A program made the position numbers and the translations under genes. Positions 43,248-53,324 of a stretch of 64,000 nt of DNA are shown here, in pieces (the first letter of the stretch is position 1; every line of letters begins with the position of its first letter). This stretch comes from Leptospiraceae bacterium. Lineage in GTDB: Bacteria > Spirochaetota > Leptospiria > Leptospirales > Leptospiraceae. Location of the stretch: assembly GCA_016711485.1 (NCBI GenBank), contig JADJSX010000006.1, positions 1 through 64,000 of the forward strand, in the 5' to 3' direction. The notes under the pieces were generated by a model. It was not told the origin of the DNA. It did no database searches and saw only the letters and a program-made list of their open reading frames with translations.

Positions 43248-46200
43248 ATGTACAACGAACTCGTTTCATTACTTTCAAAATTTCTTTGTCTTATTAAGAC
43301 TAGTCCACAAATCAAAATTAATATTAAATTTAGAATTTATTTTTATAGTTTTATTTGTTTTCATTTAGCAATTACGCAAGTGTATGCGCAAGAAGTGAAT
43401 GAGTTGATTCGACAAATTACCCCAGAGTCCAATGAAGGTAAAAAAACAGAAGCAGATGCTGTTAAAGAATTTAAAGTAACCGAAACTCAGAAAAAATTAA
43501 TTCGAAAAGTTTTTGATGTTTTATCTGATAGAGATGTGGATGATTACCTTAGGGCTATGGGACTAAGTACGGATGGATCTATTTATGCAAAGAAACAGAG
43601 GTTAAGGGATAACGTTGTTCCTAAAGATGAAAAAGTTAAGGAAGAATTTCCATTTACAAAAGATTCTATGAATCCCAAACAAGAGTCATTTTTAATTGAA
43701 AATGCAAGTGAAGGCGAGTTATTATCCGTTGATAAAACTAAATCTGGCGTTTTAATTTTACGAGGAAAGGTAAAACTAAAAATAGGCAAGGGTTCATTAC
43801 TAGCAGATTCAATTTCTGTAGATTCCAAAAAGAATCAAATCTATGCAGAAGGTGGAATTGAATTCATAGATAACGCATTAACTATTAAAGGGGAAAAATT
43901 TATTTATGACATTAAATTAGAACGTGGAGTAGTTTATGATACAAAGGCAACTTTGTATCCGTCATTTTTTGTTGGAAAAAAAATCAAAAAAATAGATGAA
44001 AATAAATACGTTCTTGATATGGGGCATTTTACAGCCTGTGGAGCGGAAGTTCCTCATTATACGTTCAAAGCAAAAAAAATCATAGTATACAATGATAATA
44101 GTGTTGTTGCGACTAACCTTTGGTTTCAAGTAGGCGGAACGAAATTATTTTGGATTCCTTTGTACTATGGTTCAAATTTGGGAAGTGGATGGACTGTTCA
44201 ATTTGGAAAAAATAGATCGCAAGGTAGTTTTATTCAAGGTTCCTATCAATGGTCTGATCCAACTGCGGCTACTAGTTTGTTAATGCCTATTGGAAGAAAA
44301 ATAAAAGTTGATGCATATCAGATAACTGGCCAAGCAATAGGTTTTGATTTTTGGAAAGTTAGTCCATGGTTAAATTATAATTTAGAAACTGGCTATGCAA
44401 ACTACAAATTCAATCGATTTATCAACACATACGAAAGCAGATATGGAGTGCCCAACGATCCAATTGGAAATTCAAGTAATGTTGTTGCTACAAATCAATG
44501 GGATAAAGGTGATATGTGTGCTTATGCTACTGAATATGAACATGATAAAAGTGGATTACCGTTCTCAAATAAACGAAGGCCTTGCTTACTTACCGCAAGT
44601 CAATTAATCCAAGCGAATAATCCTGGTTGGGTTTATCCAGTTAGAAATATTGGATTACAACAACAAGATTGGAGTAAAATAAATTTTCGAGCAAATGCAA
44701 GAAATAATAATATTGCAGGTGACGGAACTCGTAACTTACAAATCCAATTTGAAAATTATAGTAATCCTTCATTTGATTTTGAATTTGGGTATAGATATCA
44801 ACCAGCAAATACATTACAATCCCTGTATACAAGAAGACAACAACGTAATCCTTATATCCGTCAAAACACCGTTTGGTCTATGGATTATTCGCAGACACAT
44901 GGTGACTTAACAGTAAATATATCTGCAAGGCGAAATAATTATTACCAAGTGTTTCAGTCTACTAGAGATTCTGGATTTTATCCATTGTATGAAGAGTTAC
45001 CTCGTACTAACATTCGAAATTCGTCCCAAGTGGGTATGCTCCCGTATTTTTATACTCCCGTTTATTGGGACATTAATATCAATAATGTGATTAAACGTTT
45101 CTATTCCATTCCAAGCAGAAACACTCTTACAATTCCAGAAGCGACTATTCCCAATTTGCCTGGCGGATCTTATCCATACGGAGATGCAAAGTCTGGAGTA
45201 TCTAGAACTGAAATTGAAACTGTTGTAGAGACTGGTTTAAGAACAAATATGAACTTTGGTGGATACTTAACATTTTCCCCTTCTGGATATTACGGTATGC
45301 AAAAGTATTCTCTAGACATACCGGGCGGTATCCAACAGAATAATTTATCTAGAGAAAGAGAATTTAGAAGAAACTCATATGTATATACTCGACAAAATCA
45401 TCGATTGAGTTTTGGAGTACCTGCAATATTATTATCTTCAACCTTTCGTTGGACAGACGGAAGTCAATCTGAATTGCCGGAACAAACTTTAATGCGAGGT
45501 AGAGATCGAGTTAAAGAATTAGAATTTGCTATAGAGAGTAACGCATTTGAAAATTTAGAATTTTCGGTCAAAACTATGAGAGATTTACGAGAATTTGCCC
45601 GAGATTATAATCCTCAACCTACAAATCAGCAGAGATGGTATTTTACTATTGCAAGGGCGGCAGTATTTTTTGATTTTTTTGACGGGTTTGGAAAAAAAAG
45701 GGAAACCCTTTTAGAAAAACGTAGAAGTTTTTATACGGGAATCTTTTTTAACAATGATTATGTTTATCATACAGCACAAAATAGTCCACTTTACAATAAT
45801 CTAACTATTTCCTATAAAATGGGAGGGTTTTCACTTCTATTTATTAGAAATTTTAAAAACTTCGAAATTGGTGGTTCGTGGTTTCATGTATACCCAAATA
45901 GCCAATTAGAACAATTTGGAATTTATGCAGGACAAACCAATCAAGCAGGAAAGTATTATACAACACGTAGTTCATTTTTAGACTCCTATCGTTTTTATAT
46001 TCAAGCCGATTTACAAGTGACTCGCAATTTTGGTATGGAACTTGAACTAGATTCTCGTGTCACACAACCATGGAGATTTACTAGCGAAATGGGACAAAAT
46101 GCAATTTTTCGAAACGGAACGGATCAGGCTACTGTTGATAATTCGTATCAGCAGTATACTAGTCCAAATACATCTTTTCAGCAAACTACAATTCAAAGAG

Positions 46201-46541
46201 ATTTGGCAAATGGTTTAGGACTTAATGGCGCGGCTGCTAGGCAGACTACAGCATTTAACGTTAACCGCTTTATTTTAGTTGGAAAATACAATATTCACAA
46301 TTTCGAATATAGATTGGGATATTCTATGGATTTAAGAGCTATCTCCGGTGGGACTTCTTTAGATAGTCTTGTTACTTTTTATGATCAATCTGTTTTTTTC
46401 TCGGTTAACTTGTTAAATATAAATCTTGGATCAGAAGAATCGTCTTCTTCACAAACTCGAGCAAGACTTTACAGATTCAGAAAACGTCCATTGGATAAGG
46501 GAGTTGGTGGTTATTCAGGTGTATCCGCGGAGGTACCTTAA
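43248..46541 (+). CDS. lptD: LptD-like LPS-assembly outer-membrane protein
   Basis: 1097 residues. Inserts lipopolysaccharide in the outer leaflet. After an N-terminal signal region (to about residue 47, ending QVYAQ) and a linker comes the OstA/LptA-like jellyroll (about 165-290; ADSISVDSKKNQIYAEGGIEF) with a Cys in FTACGAEVP. A long beta-barrel follows (about 300-1070), including SWFHVYPNSQ and FRYNIHNFEYRLGYS-type strands. It is longer than E. coli LptD (about 784 residues), as is usual in spirochaetes. It ends overlapping the sugar transferase start by one base. Confidence 0.82.
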   Translation: MYNELVSLLSKFLCLIKTSPQIKINIKFRIYFYSFICFHLAITQVYAQEVNELIRQITPESNEGKKTEADAVKEFKVTETQKKLIRKVFDVLSDRDVDDYLRAMGLSTDGSIYAKKQRLRDNVVPKDEKVKEEFPFTKDSMNPKQESFLIENASEGELLSVDKTKSGVLILRGKVKLKIGKGSLLADSISVDSKKNQIYAEGGIEFIDNALTIKGEKFIYDIKLERGVVYDTKATLYPSFFVGKKIKKIDENKYVLDMGHFTACGAEVPHYTFKAKKIIVYNDNSVVATNLWFQVGGTKLFWIPLYYGSNLGSGWTVQFGKNRSQGSFIQGSYQWSDPTAATSLLMPIGRKIKVDAYQITGQAIGFDFWKVSPWLNYNLETGYANYKFNRFINTYESRYGVPNDPIGNSSNVVATNQWDKGDMCAYATEYEHDKSGLPFSNKRRPCLLTASQLIQANNPGWVYPVRNIGLQQQDWSKINFRANARNNNIAGDGTRNLQIQFENYSNPSFDFEFGYRYQPANTLQSLYTRRQQRNPYIRQNTVWSMDYSQTHGDLTVNISARRNNYYQVFQSTRDSGFYPLYEELPRTNIRNSSQVGMLPYFYTPVYWDININNVIKRFYSIPSRNTLTIPEATIPNLPGGSYPYGDAKSGVSRTEIETVVETGLRTNMNFGGYLTFSPSGYYGMQKYSLDIPGGIQQNNLSREREFRRNSYVYTRQNHRLSFGVPAILLSSTFRWTDGSQSELPEQTLMRGRDRVKELEFAIESNAFENLEFSVKTMRDLREFARDYNPQPTNQQRWYFTIARAAVFFDFFDGFGKKRETLLEKRRSFYTGIFFNNDYVYHTAQNSPLYNNLTISYKMGGFSLLFIRNFKNFEIGGSWFHVYPNSQLEQFGIYAGQTNQAGKYYTTRSSFLDSYRFYIQADLQVTRNFGMELELDSRVTQPWRFTSEMGQNAIFRNGTDQATVDNSYQQYTSPNTSFQQTTIQRDLANGLGLNGAAARQTTAFNVNRFILVGKYNIHNFEYRLGYSMDLRAISGGTSLDSLVTFYDQSVFFSVNLLNINLGSEESSSSQTRARLYRFRKRPLDKGVGGYSGVSAEVP

Positions 46542-47941
46542 TGCTTAAAGAAAGAAATCAAACTTTTAAATTGATGTTCATTGGACTTGATCTATCGATT
46601 TCTTTTATAGGATTTTGGCTTGCATTTACTTTACGTTATATCTTAGATTCAAGTTTTTATTTCAACTGGGTTAATTACATTCTACTTTCAGTTGTTCTTT
46701 CTGTTACGCAAGTATTAGCATTTATTTCAATAGACCTTTACCATCCAAGAAGAGGCCTTGCTTTTTACGATGAATTAGCAGTCATCTCATCTGGTGTAGT
46801 TTTAAATTTACTTTTTATACTTTCTCTACTTTTCTTTTTTAGGGGAGAAGTAAGAGGAGAAAGTTTTTCTAGACTATTTGTTGGGTATTATGTGGTGATA
46901 AGTATTTTTTTGACAGCAATGGTCCATTACTTTTTTCGTTTGTTTTTGATGAAACTGAGAGAGAAAGGATATAATCTTAGAAAAGTAATAATTATAGGAA
47001 CTGGCAAAACTGCAGAGAGAATAACAGAAGTTATCCTGAAACATAAAATTTACGGTTATAATATTGCAGGTTATATCAAAAGTCTATCAAGGACCCATGT
47101 AAAAGAAGATTTTCCCATTTTAGGAAATTTGAAAGATATTGAAAAAATTTTAGAAATTCAAAAGCCTGATATATTAATTTATGCGAAGGAGTTTGCCGAC
47201 GGGGAAAATCTTCGCGAGATAATTGATTTATGCGATCATGAAAACATTGAATTAAAAATCATTCCTGAGTTCATTGAATTTATAGCCGCGAAGGGAAGAG
47301 TAGAGGGAATGGACGGAGTTCCAATTATTTCTATTCGAGATATTCCTATTCGGATGGGTTACAATCGATTTATAAAACGTTCATTTGATTTTTTATTTGC
47401 TCTCAGTTTTATTTTAGTATTTTTGCCATTTTATATAATAATTGCAATTCTTGTCAAACTTACTTCAGAGGGAGGAATATTTATTCGCCAGGAAAGGGTC
47501 GGACTTGACAATAAAAGTTTTAAGATGCTAAAATTTAGAACAATGTATATGCAAGCAAAATCTGATTCGGATACAATCTGGACTACTAAAAACGATCCGA
47601 GGGTAACACCGATTGGCTCCATTTTACGTAAATTATCTATAGATGAGATCCCTCAGTTTTTTAATGTATTAATGGGCGATATGTCGGTTGTCGGTCCGCG
47701 ACCAGAAAGACCTTTTTATGTAGAAAAATTCAAAAACGAACATCATCAATACATGAGACGTCACGCGGTAAAGGCAGGTATAACTGGTTGGGCACAAGTA
47801 AATGGTTTACGAGGGGATACATCTATTGAAAAAAGAATAGAAGCCGATATATTTTATATAGAAAATTGGTCAATTTTCTTTGATGTGAAGATAATACTTC
47901 TTACTCCATTTACTGGCTTAATTAATAAAAATGCATATTGA
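46541..47941 (+). CDS. Polyprenyl-phosphate sugar-1-phosphate transferase (WbaP/WcaJ type)
   Basis: 466 residues. Four or five N-terminal helices (to about 140), a nucleotide-binding-like domain (VIIIGTGKTAERITEVIL), one more helix near 280, and the catalytic C-terminal domain: IFIRQERVGLDNKSFKMLKFRTM and the signature DEIPQFFNVLMGDMSVVGPRPERP. Starts synthesis of surface polysaccharide by loading a sugar-phosphate on undecaprenyl phosphate. Directly coupled to the LptD gene, which fits joint use in LPS export. Confidence 0.9.
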   Translation: MLKERNQTFKLMFIGLDLSISFIGFWLAFTLRYILDSSFYFNWVNYILLSVVLSVTQVLAFISIDLYHPRRGLAFYDELAVISSGVVLNLLFILSLLFFFRGEVRGESFSRLFVGYYVVISIFLTAMVHYFFRLFLMKLREKGYNLRKVIIIGTGKTAERITEVILKHKIYGYNIAGYIKSLSRTHVKEDFPILGNLKDIEKILEIQKPDILIYAKEFADGENLREIIDLCDHENIELKIIPEFIEFIAAKGRVEGMDGVPIISIRDIPIRMGYNRFIKRSFDFLFALSFILVFLPFYIIIAILVKLTSEGGIFIRQERVGLDNKSFKMLKFRTMYMQAKSDSDTIWTTKNDPRVTPIGSILRKLSIDEIPQFFNVLMGDMSVVGPRPERPFYVEKFKNEHHQYMRRHAVKAGITGWAQVNGLRGDTSIEKRIEADIFYIENWSIFFDVKIILLTPFTGLINKNAY

Positions 47942-47998
47942 TTTTGTTGATTCAGTAGATATTGCTAATCTGAAGTTTCTGCTCTTTAATTCCTATTC

Positions 47999-48889
47999 CT
48001 AAAGATTCTGAGTGAAAAAACGAACCACCCTTGATTCAGCCTCTTCTTTATTTGTATTCCAGATATATTCATGTTTATCACATTTTGGTATCCATTTTTC
48101 TTTTGGTTCTTTGGCTGCGGCAAATAACAATTCGGCATGCTTAGAGTTTACATAATGGTCTTTATCGCAATGCATAATAAAAATTGGACGCGGTGTGATA
48201 TTTCCAATTTTCTCTACTGGTCTGACAGTTTCAATATTCATATCCCCGCGTATATTGATTAATAATTTTACTAATGGGATTAGGGGATAATAAGGTATAG
48301 AATAATCTCTCTTAGCCGCTTCTGTCATCACGTCTAAAGCAGAAGAAAATCCACTACTAAATAAGCCTACTTTAATTCTATTGTCACTTTCCATTGCTAG
48401 TATGCTAGTTGCCGCTCCCATAGAAAAACCGAAAATTCCAACCGAGTCTAATTTTTTATCATTCAGTAAAAAATCAACTGCGGCTTTCACATCTTTCACT
48501 TCATGAAATCCCATACTTGCTCCCGATTGATTCGAATTTCGTCGTAAAGAAAGTGCAAGGAGATTGTATCCCGCTTTATTTAATGTTTCCGCGAATCGAA
48601 GTCCTTCATTTCGAGAACCGCCATGTCCGTGTACAAGTACAATTCCTTTTTTTGAATTTTCTGAAGGGATATACCAACTTTCTAGATATATATCATCCAA
48701 TGTTTTTAGAGTAACTGATTCAAAGTTTAAATGAATTTCTTTTGGAGTATCGCAGAATACATGATGTTGTTTTGTGCAGTTGACTTTTGGATATAAGATT
48801 AAAGAAGAAAAGAACCAAGCCGCAGAAAATAGAATAATCGAAAGGATTGCGAAGGATAGGAATAGGTTTTTAAATAGTTTGTTGTTCAT
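47999..48889 (-). CDS. Alpha/beta hydrolase, membrane-anchored
   Basis: 296 residues. One N-terminal helix (LFLSFAILSIILFSAAWFF) anchors or exports it. The core shows an HGHGGSRNEG oxyanion loop, the nucleophile elbow GFSMGAATS, the catalytic Asp in MHCDKDHYV and His in CDKHEYIW. Substrate unknown; similar to exported dienelactone-hydrolase-like or esterase-like proteins. Runs opposite to the neighbouring sugar transferase. Confidence 0.85.
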   Translation of the reverse strand: MNNKLFKNLFLSFAILSIILFSAAWFFSSLILYPKVNCTKQHHVFCDTPKEIHLNFESVTLKTLDDIYLESWYIPSENSKKGIVLVHGHGGSRNEGLRFAETLNKAGYNLLALSLRRNSNQSGASMGFHEVKDVKAAVDFLLNDKKLDSVGIFGFSMGAATSILAMESDNRIKVGLFSSGFSSALDVMTEAAKRDYSIPYYPLIPLVKLLINIRGDMNIETVRPVEKIGNITPRPIFIMHCDKDHYVNSKHAELLFAAAKEPKEKWIPKCDKHEYIWNTNKEEAESRVVRFFTQNL

Positions 48890-49053
48890 AATCCAAATAT
48901 TTTAATCGAAACGAATGAATACAAACTTTATTTGTATAATTAATGTAACATTTGAAAAATAAATAACCCAATCATTTTTTTCTTCCAACACTTTGGTATA
49001 TGCAGTATATTGATTCACTTTTCTATAAATCCTTACGCGATAATTAAATTGAA

Positions 49054-49173
49054 TTAGTATCTCACCTTACGCGCAAGCGCGTTGAGGTGAGAGATTTGGA
49101 GCCTGTCGGCGACTTGGGCTGCCGCCCAAACCTGCTTATTCATTAATTCATTAGCTTTATCTAATATTCTCAT
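49054..49173 (-). CDS. 39-residue ORF inside repeat R4
   Basis: Begins ATG at 49173 after a good AAGGA site (5 bases gap) and encodes MRILDKANELMNK followed by an Ala/Gln-rich helix and a basic end (LARKVRY). The same N-terminal RIL-x3-NEL peptide is spelled in four other repeat cores. May be a true micro-protein or only repeat sequence with an open frame. Confidence 0.35.
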   Translation of the reverse strand: MRILDKANELMNKQVWAAAQVADRLQISHLNALARKVRY

Positions 49174-49219
49174 GATTTTCCTTCTTTCCATAAATTACCA
49201 ATTTTGCGTAAGGTGAGTT
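49060..49219 (-). repeat. Dispersed hairpin-ended repeat, copy R4
   Basis: About 160 bases in minus orientation. At one end (49206-49219) is GCGTAAGGTGAGTT; at the other (49060-49092) is a long stem, TCTCACCT pairing with AGGTGAGA plus an inner ACGCGC/GCGCGT. In between is the core that reads MRILDKANELM. It occupies most of the informative part of the gene-free stretch 48890-49407; the remainder holds the promoter of the histidine kinase. Confidence 0.65.
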
Positions 49220-49363
49220 AGTATATACCATTTGCAAAAATAAAATAGATTATATGAGACGAACTTTCTAATATTCTATCTATCCACTAACTTTAATGAA
49301 TAGAAAGATAAATTTACCGAAAACTAAATCGTAAATAAAATAGATATAGTGAATTAGTTTTTG

Positions 49364-49392
49364 TTGACTAGTTTCATTCGAGAAAATAGTAT
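49364..49392 (+). promoter_or_regulatory. Promoter of the histidine kinase gene
   Basis: TTGACT (49364-49369), exactly 17 bases, TAGTAT (49387-49392). The ATG is at 49408, so a short leader of about 9 bases is predicted. Confidence 0.5.
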
Positions 49393-49407
49393 AAGAACTG
49401 TAATAAA

Positions 49408-51018
49408 ATGAGAACAAGTGTCAGCTTTAAAATCAATACTTACATATTCCTAAGTATTTTTTCTACTACTTTATTTACATCGATCTATTTTTACAGAACT
49501 CTACAAAAAGAAAATAATTCTCATGTAAATCAAATTCTTCGAACATCGACTCATGCTGCTAAAAATATTTTGAAAATTGAGGAAATATCACAATACCAAA
49601 TTAATTCTATTCAAGATAAAGATTTCAAAACCATTTGGAATAAGTTAGTCGATATACAGCGAAACTTTGACTTACGCTACATTTACGTATTACAAATTAA
49701 TAAAGAAAAACAGATATTATTTCTGTACGATACAGGGGATAATCCGGATGTAAATAGTATATTAAATTCTGATGGATCTTATTCATACAAATATGCACAA
49801 TGGGTAGACCTAAAAGAGCAACTAGTTCCTGCTATTGATGAGGCCGGTGGAGATACATATTTTCAAGTATATAATGATGCTCCAAAAGAAGTGAATATAG
49901 CAATCGAAAAAAAAGAATTAATCTTTGCAAAAGAATATTCTGATATTTGGGGAACCTATTCGTCTGCATTTTTGCCTATTGAATATAATGGACAAATAGT
50001 CGGTGTAATTGGTGCTGACTACGAAATTTCCTATATTAAAAATATGGAAAAGGAAATTTTGTATGTAATTTTATTTGTACTTGGGTTTGCAGTTTTTTTA
50101 AATATTATTATTGGAATTTTATTGCGCAGAATATTCATTAGCCCAATTGAGTTACTTGCTAAATCAACTGCACTCATCGCCCAGGGAAATTTAAATACAG
50201 AAATCCAAACTTCAAAAAGTTTTACGAAAGATGAAGTAAGTGATTTAATACAAAATTTTCAATTCATGTCCTTAAAACTTTCAGAAAATTTTTCCAAAAT
50301 TGAAAATTACTCTAAAGAGATTACTCAGTTGAGTAAAGCAAAAGATGAATTTCTTTCAAATCTTTCACACGAATTAAAAACTCCTCTTACTATTATTTAC
50401 GGTTATTCAGAAATGTTGACTATGAATGAAAGTTATCCGCCTGATGTCAAAGAGTATTCCAAAGAAATATATTCAAGCGCTCAGAAACTAACGGATTATT
50501 TAAACGATTTAATTTTAGTAACAGATATCGAATCCAATATAGTATTACAAAAAACTGACTTAGATTTCCAAGTTTTGTTCATGGCAACCTTAGAGATACT
50601 TAAGCCGTATAGGGAAGAAAAAGAAATTCAGTTAAACATGCCACTAGGAAAAAATTATCATTTTATTGGTGATTCTGCATTAATGGAAAAAGCAGTTTCT
50701 GCAATTATTAAGAATGCAATTATTTATAATCTTCCAAAAGGGCAAGTAACGATTGACGCACAAGAAATAAAAGTGGAAGATTTCCGATTTTTACAAATTA
50801 CAATCTCTGATTCTGGAATCGGAATCGAAAAGGCATTACAAGAAAAAGTATTTGAAAAGTTTTTTAGAGTAGATTCCTCGCTCTCTTATGAAGTCAGCGG
50901 GGTCGGATTAGGGCTTTATATAGCGAAAAAGATTATCGAACTCCATAATGGTAAAATAAAGTTAACTTCTGAGTTAAATCAAGGATCACAAATAACCCTT
51001 CAGATACCTTTAACATGA
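49408..51018 (+). CDS. Sensor histidine kinase with extracytoplasmic sensor
   Basis: 536 residues. TM1 (about 11-29), a sensor domain outside the membrane (30-212), TM2 (about 214-236), HAMP (238-290), then the dimerisation domain with the phospho-acceptor His in FLSNLSHELKTPL and a CA domain with N-box IIKNAIIYN, G1 SDSGIGIE, and G2 GVGLGLYIAKKI. No response regulator is beside it, so its partner lies elsewhere. The 350-base stretch after it (51019-51368) shows no gene or structure I can support. Confidence 0.92.
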   Translation: MRTSVSFKINTYIFLSIFSTTLFTSIYFYRTLQKENNSHVNQILRTSTHAAKNILKIEEISQYQINSIQDKDFKTIWNKLVDIQRNFDLRYIYVLQINKEKQILFLYDTGDNPDVNSILNSDGSYSYKYAQWVDLKEQLVPAIDEAGGDTYFQVYNDAPKEVNIAIEKKELIFAKEYSDIWGTYSSAFLPIEYNGQIVGVIGADYEISYIKNMEKEILYVILFVLGFAVFLNIIIGILLRRIFISPIELLAKSTALIAQGNLNTEIQTSKSFTKDEVSDLIQNFQFMSLKLSENFSKIENYSKEITQLSKAKDEFLSNLSHELKTPLTIIYGYSEMLTMNESYPPDVKEYSKEIYSSAQKLTDYLNDLILVTDIESNIVLQKTDLDFQVLFMATLEILKPYREEKEIQLNMPLGKNYHFIGDSALMEKAVSAIIKNAIIYNLPKGQVTIDAQEIKVEDFRFLQITISDSGIGIEKALQEKVFEKFFRVDSSLSYEVSGVGLGLYIAKKIIELHNGKIKLTSELNQGSQITLQIPLT

Positions 51019-51368
51019 ATTAGGAGTCCTTGCAAGTCCCAAATTCTACAAAGATTTGAGACTCTCTTGCTGTCTGTGACGAAAACAGGGAAGTAAGAAT
51101 GAATTTAGGCAAGTGTAAAGTTTGGTGTCATTGTTCCAATTTATTTACATTTTATTGACGAACTACCACTCTAAATCAGATTCAGTCGATTGGAAAATCT
51201 CAAATCCATAATTTCCTAAGTTATCCGCGTATCCGTTGGTTATTGAAAGGTTACGGCTTTGAAAATACTCGGATTCGAAGGCCTCGGAAAGGAATAAAAT
51301 ATTTTTTACTTTACAGGGTAAGTTCCTTTTTTAAAGTGAAATTTTAACCTTACTGATTGCATTAGTGA

Positions 51369-51890
51369 TTGGAAAGGTCAAAAGTTGTCTGGAGAAAAGG
51401 TTTATTATTGGCATTAACAGAGTCTGAAATTAAGGAAGTATTAACTGGTTTTATTGAACATCCAATTCAATTGTATTCCTTAGAGATAATATCAGCCAAT
51501 GACCATTTTCTAATTGAGATTAATCTGGATAATCTCCAAGACCCAAGGGGTTCGGTTTCTATAACGGACTGCGAAAAAGTTTCAAGACGACTTATGGATT
51601 TTCTTGAAACTGCACATGGGCAAGAAAATTATACAATTCAGGTTTCATCGGCAGGGGCAGAAAGGGAATTGAGACTACCGGATGATTTAGGTAGGTTTCT
51701 AAATGTTCCTGTGAAGATTTTTTATTTGGAAAATGGAAAAAAAGTGAATAATACCTTTCAAATTTTAGAGTTTGATGGGAATCGTGTTATTCTAGAACCT
51801 TTGAACCACAAAAGTAAAAGACTTCTAGGTGATAGAGTTAGTTTAGACAAGAATGATATTTTAAAAGGTAATTTGTACATTAAATTTTAA
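51369..51890 (+). CDS. rimP: Ribosome maturation factor RimP
   Basis: 173 residues, TTG start. Binds 30S precursors during assembly. N-terminal ferredoxin-like part (FLIEINLDNLQDPRGSVSI; DCEKVSRRLMDFLE) with the family motif VSSAGAERELR, then an SH3-like C-terminal part. First gene of rimP-nusA-infB-rbfA-truB-rpsO-pnp. Only 1 base separates it from nusA. Confidence 0.9.
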   Translation: MERSKVVWRKGLLLALTESEIKEVLTGFIEHPIQLYSLEIISANDHFLIEINLDNLQDPRGSVSITDCEKVSRRLMDFLETAHGQENYTIQVSSAGAERELRLPDDLGRFLNVPVKIFYLENGKKVNNTFQILEFDGNRVILEPLNHKSKRLLGDRVSLDKNDILKGNLYIKF

Positions 51891-51891
51891 T

Positions 51892-53280
51892 ATGGCAACG
51901 AAACAAGTAAACAACGAAACGAATCTATTTGAAGCAATTCAACAATTTTGTTCTGACAAAGGACTTTCTAAGGACTCTGTCATGAATATAATAAAAGACT
52001 CTCTACTGGGAGCTTATAAAAAGAAACTAGGTCTTGAAGTAAGCAGTGAAGCTGATATCAATGTAGAATTCAGTGATAAAAATGAAGTTGTCATTGCAGT
52101 TTCAAAACTGGTAGTAGAAGAGCCTTCTGAGTCTCCTTTTGAAATTTCTCTAGCCAAAGCCAAGCTAATTGATGCTGCAGCCGAAATTGGATCTACTGTT
52201 CAATTTAAAGAAAAGCCAATCGAACTATCACGTATCGTTTCTAACCAAGCGCGCCAAATGGTTTTCCAGAAACTAAAAGAAATGGAGCGAGAACTTTTAT
52301 TCAATGAATACAAAGTCAAAGAAGGTGAATTAACTCACGGTTATTTCCAACGTTGGATAAACAAAGACATTATGAGTATTGATCTTGGGAAAGTCGAAGG
52401 TATAATGCCGAGAAAAGAACAAAATCCCGGAGAGAAATACAAAGCAGGCGATAGACTAAAAGCGATTATATCTCGAGTAGAATTGAGAAAAGATAAATTT
52501 AGAGACACAGGTCTAGTAATTACTCTTTCTCGCGCATCTGGTGATTTTGTTAAAAAACTTTTTGAAATGGAAATTCCTGAAATCTATGATGGACTTGTTC
52601 AAATTGTGGATATTGCGCGTTTGCCGTCAGTTCGTACTAAAATTGTAGTGCGTGGAACTAGAAGTGATATTGATCCTGTTGGTGCTTGTGTAGGCATGAA
52701 AGGTGTCCGTATTCAATCCATTGTTCGGGAACTTGGAAATGAAAGAATTGATATAATTCAATATTCTGAAAACCCTTCTGAGTTTATTACCAATGCAATT
52801 TCTCCTGCAAAACCAGTTGAAGTCAGAGTTGATCACGACAATAGAGAAGCGTTAGTTATTGTTCCTGACGATTCTCTTTCACTTGCTATTGGTGCAAGTG
52901 GGTCTAACGTCAAACTTGCAGTTCAACTCTGTCAATTTAAAATTGATATCAAATCCATTTCTCAATACAATGAAGATATGACTTCTCCGGAAGCCAGAGA
53001 AAGATTAGATAAATTATTTAATAATCATACGTCAAATCACAATAAAGTAATAGAGCAATCACAAAACGAAGTAGAAGAAGTTGGAACTCCATTGAACGAA
53101 ATTCCGGGTCTTACTTCACGTGTGATTAGCCTATTGCAGAGTGGTGGCGTAAATGATGTAGAAACACTCATAGAAATGCAGTCGGAAGATCTTGCCAAGA
53201 TTCCGGGTGTTGGGCAGACAACTTCGGAACAAATTCTCAAACTCTTATCAGAGTCAGTTGAATTTGTAGAGGAGGGCTAA
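51892..53280 (+). CDS. nusA: Transcription elongation/termination factor NusA
   Basis: 462 residues. N-terminal RNA-polymerase-binding domain (to about 125), S1 domain, two KH domains (VGACVGMKGVRIQSIVREL; SLAIGASGSNVKLAVQL) and a C-terminal helix-hairpin-helix (VISLLQSGGVNDVETLI; LAKIPGVGQTT). Full-length and conserved. infB follows after 44 bases that include a small hairpin. Confidence 0.96.
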   Translation: MATKQVNNETNLFEAIQQFCSDKGLSKDSVMNIIKDSLLGAYKKKLGLEVSSEADINVEFSDKNEVVIAVSKLVVEEPSESPFEISLAKAKLIDAAAEIGSTVQFKEKPIELSRIVSNQARQMVFQKLKEMERELLFNEYKVKEGELTHGYFQRWINKDIMSIDLGKVEGIMPRKEQNPGEKYKAGDRLKAIISRVELRKDKFRDTGLVITLSRASGDFVKKLFEMEIPEIYDGLVQIVDIARLPSVRTKIVVRGTRSDIDPVGACVGMKGVRIQSIVRELGNERIDIIQYSENPSEFITNAISPAKPVEVRVDHDNREALVIVPDDSLSLAIGASGSNVKLAVQLCQFKIDIKSISQYNEDMTSPEARERLDKLFNNHTSNHNKVIEQSQNEVEEVGTPLNEIPGLTSRVISLLQSGGVNDVETLIEMQSEDLAKIPGVGQTTSEQILKLLSESVEFVEEG

Positions 53281-53297
53281 GCAGGCTAAACGGCTGG

Positions 53298-53313
53298 CAC
53301 TCACTTCTGAGTG
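53298..53313 (+). promoter_or_regulatory. Small hairpin just upstream of infB
   Basis: CACTCA, loop CTTC, TGAGTG, ending 11 bases before the infB ATG. It might limit access of ribosomes; no family is recognised. Confidence 0.3.
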
Positions 53314-53324
53314 GCGAAGAAATT

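Noticed and set aside
30497..49219. CRISPR array
   Set aside because: The repeat copies are kilobases apart, vary in length and orientation, and have no regular spacers or cas genes.
51019..51368. tRNA or small RNA in the gap before rimP
   Set aside because: No T-loop or cloverleaf pattern and no convincing stem; left as unassigned.
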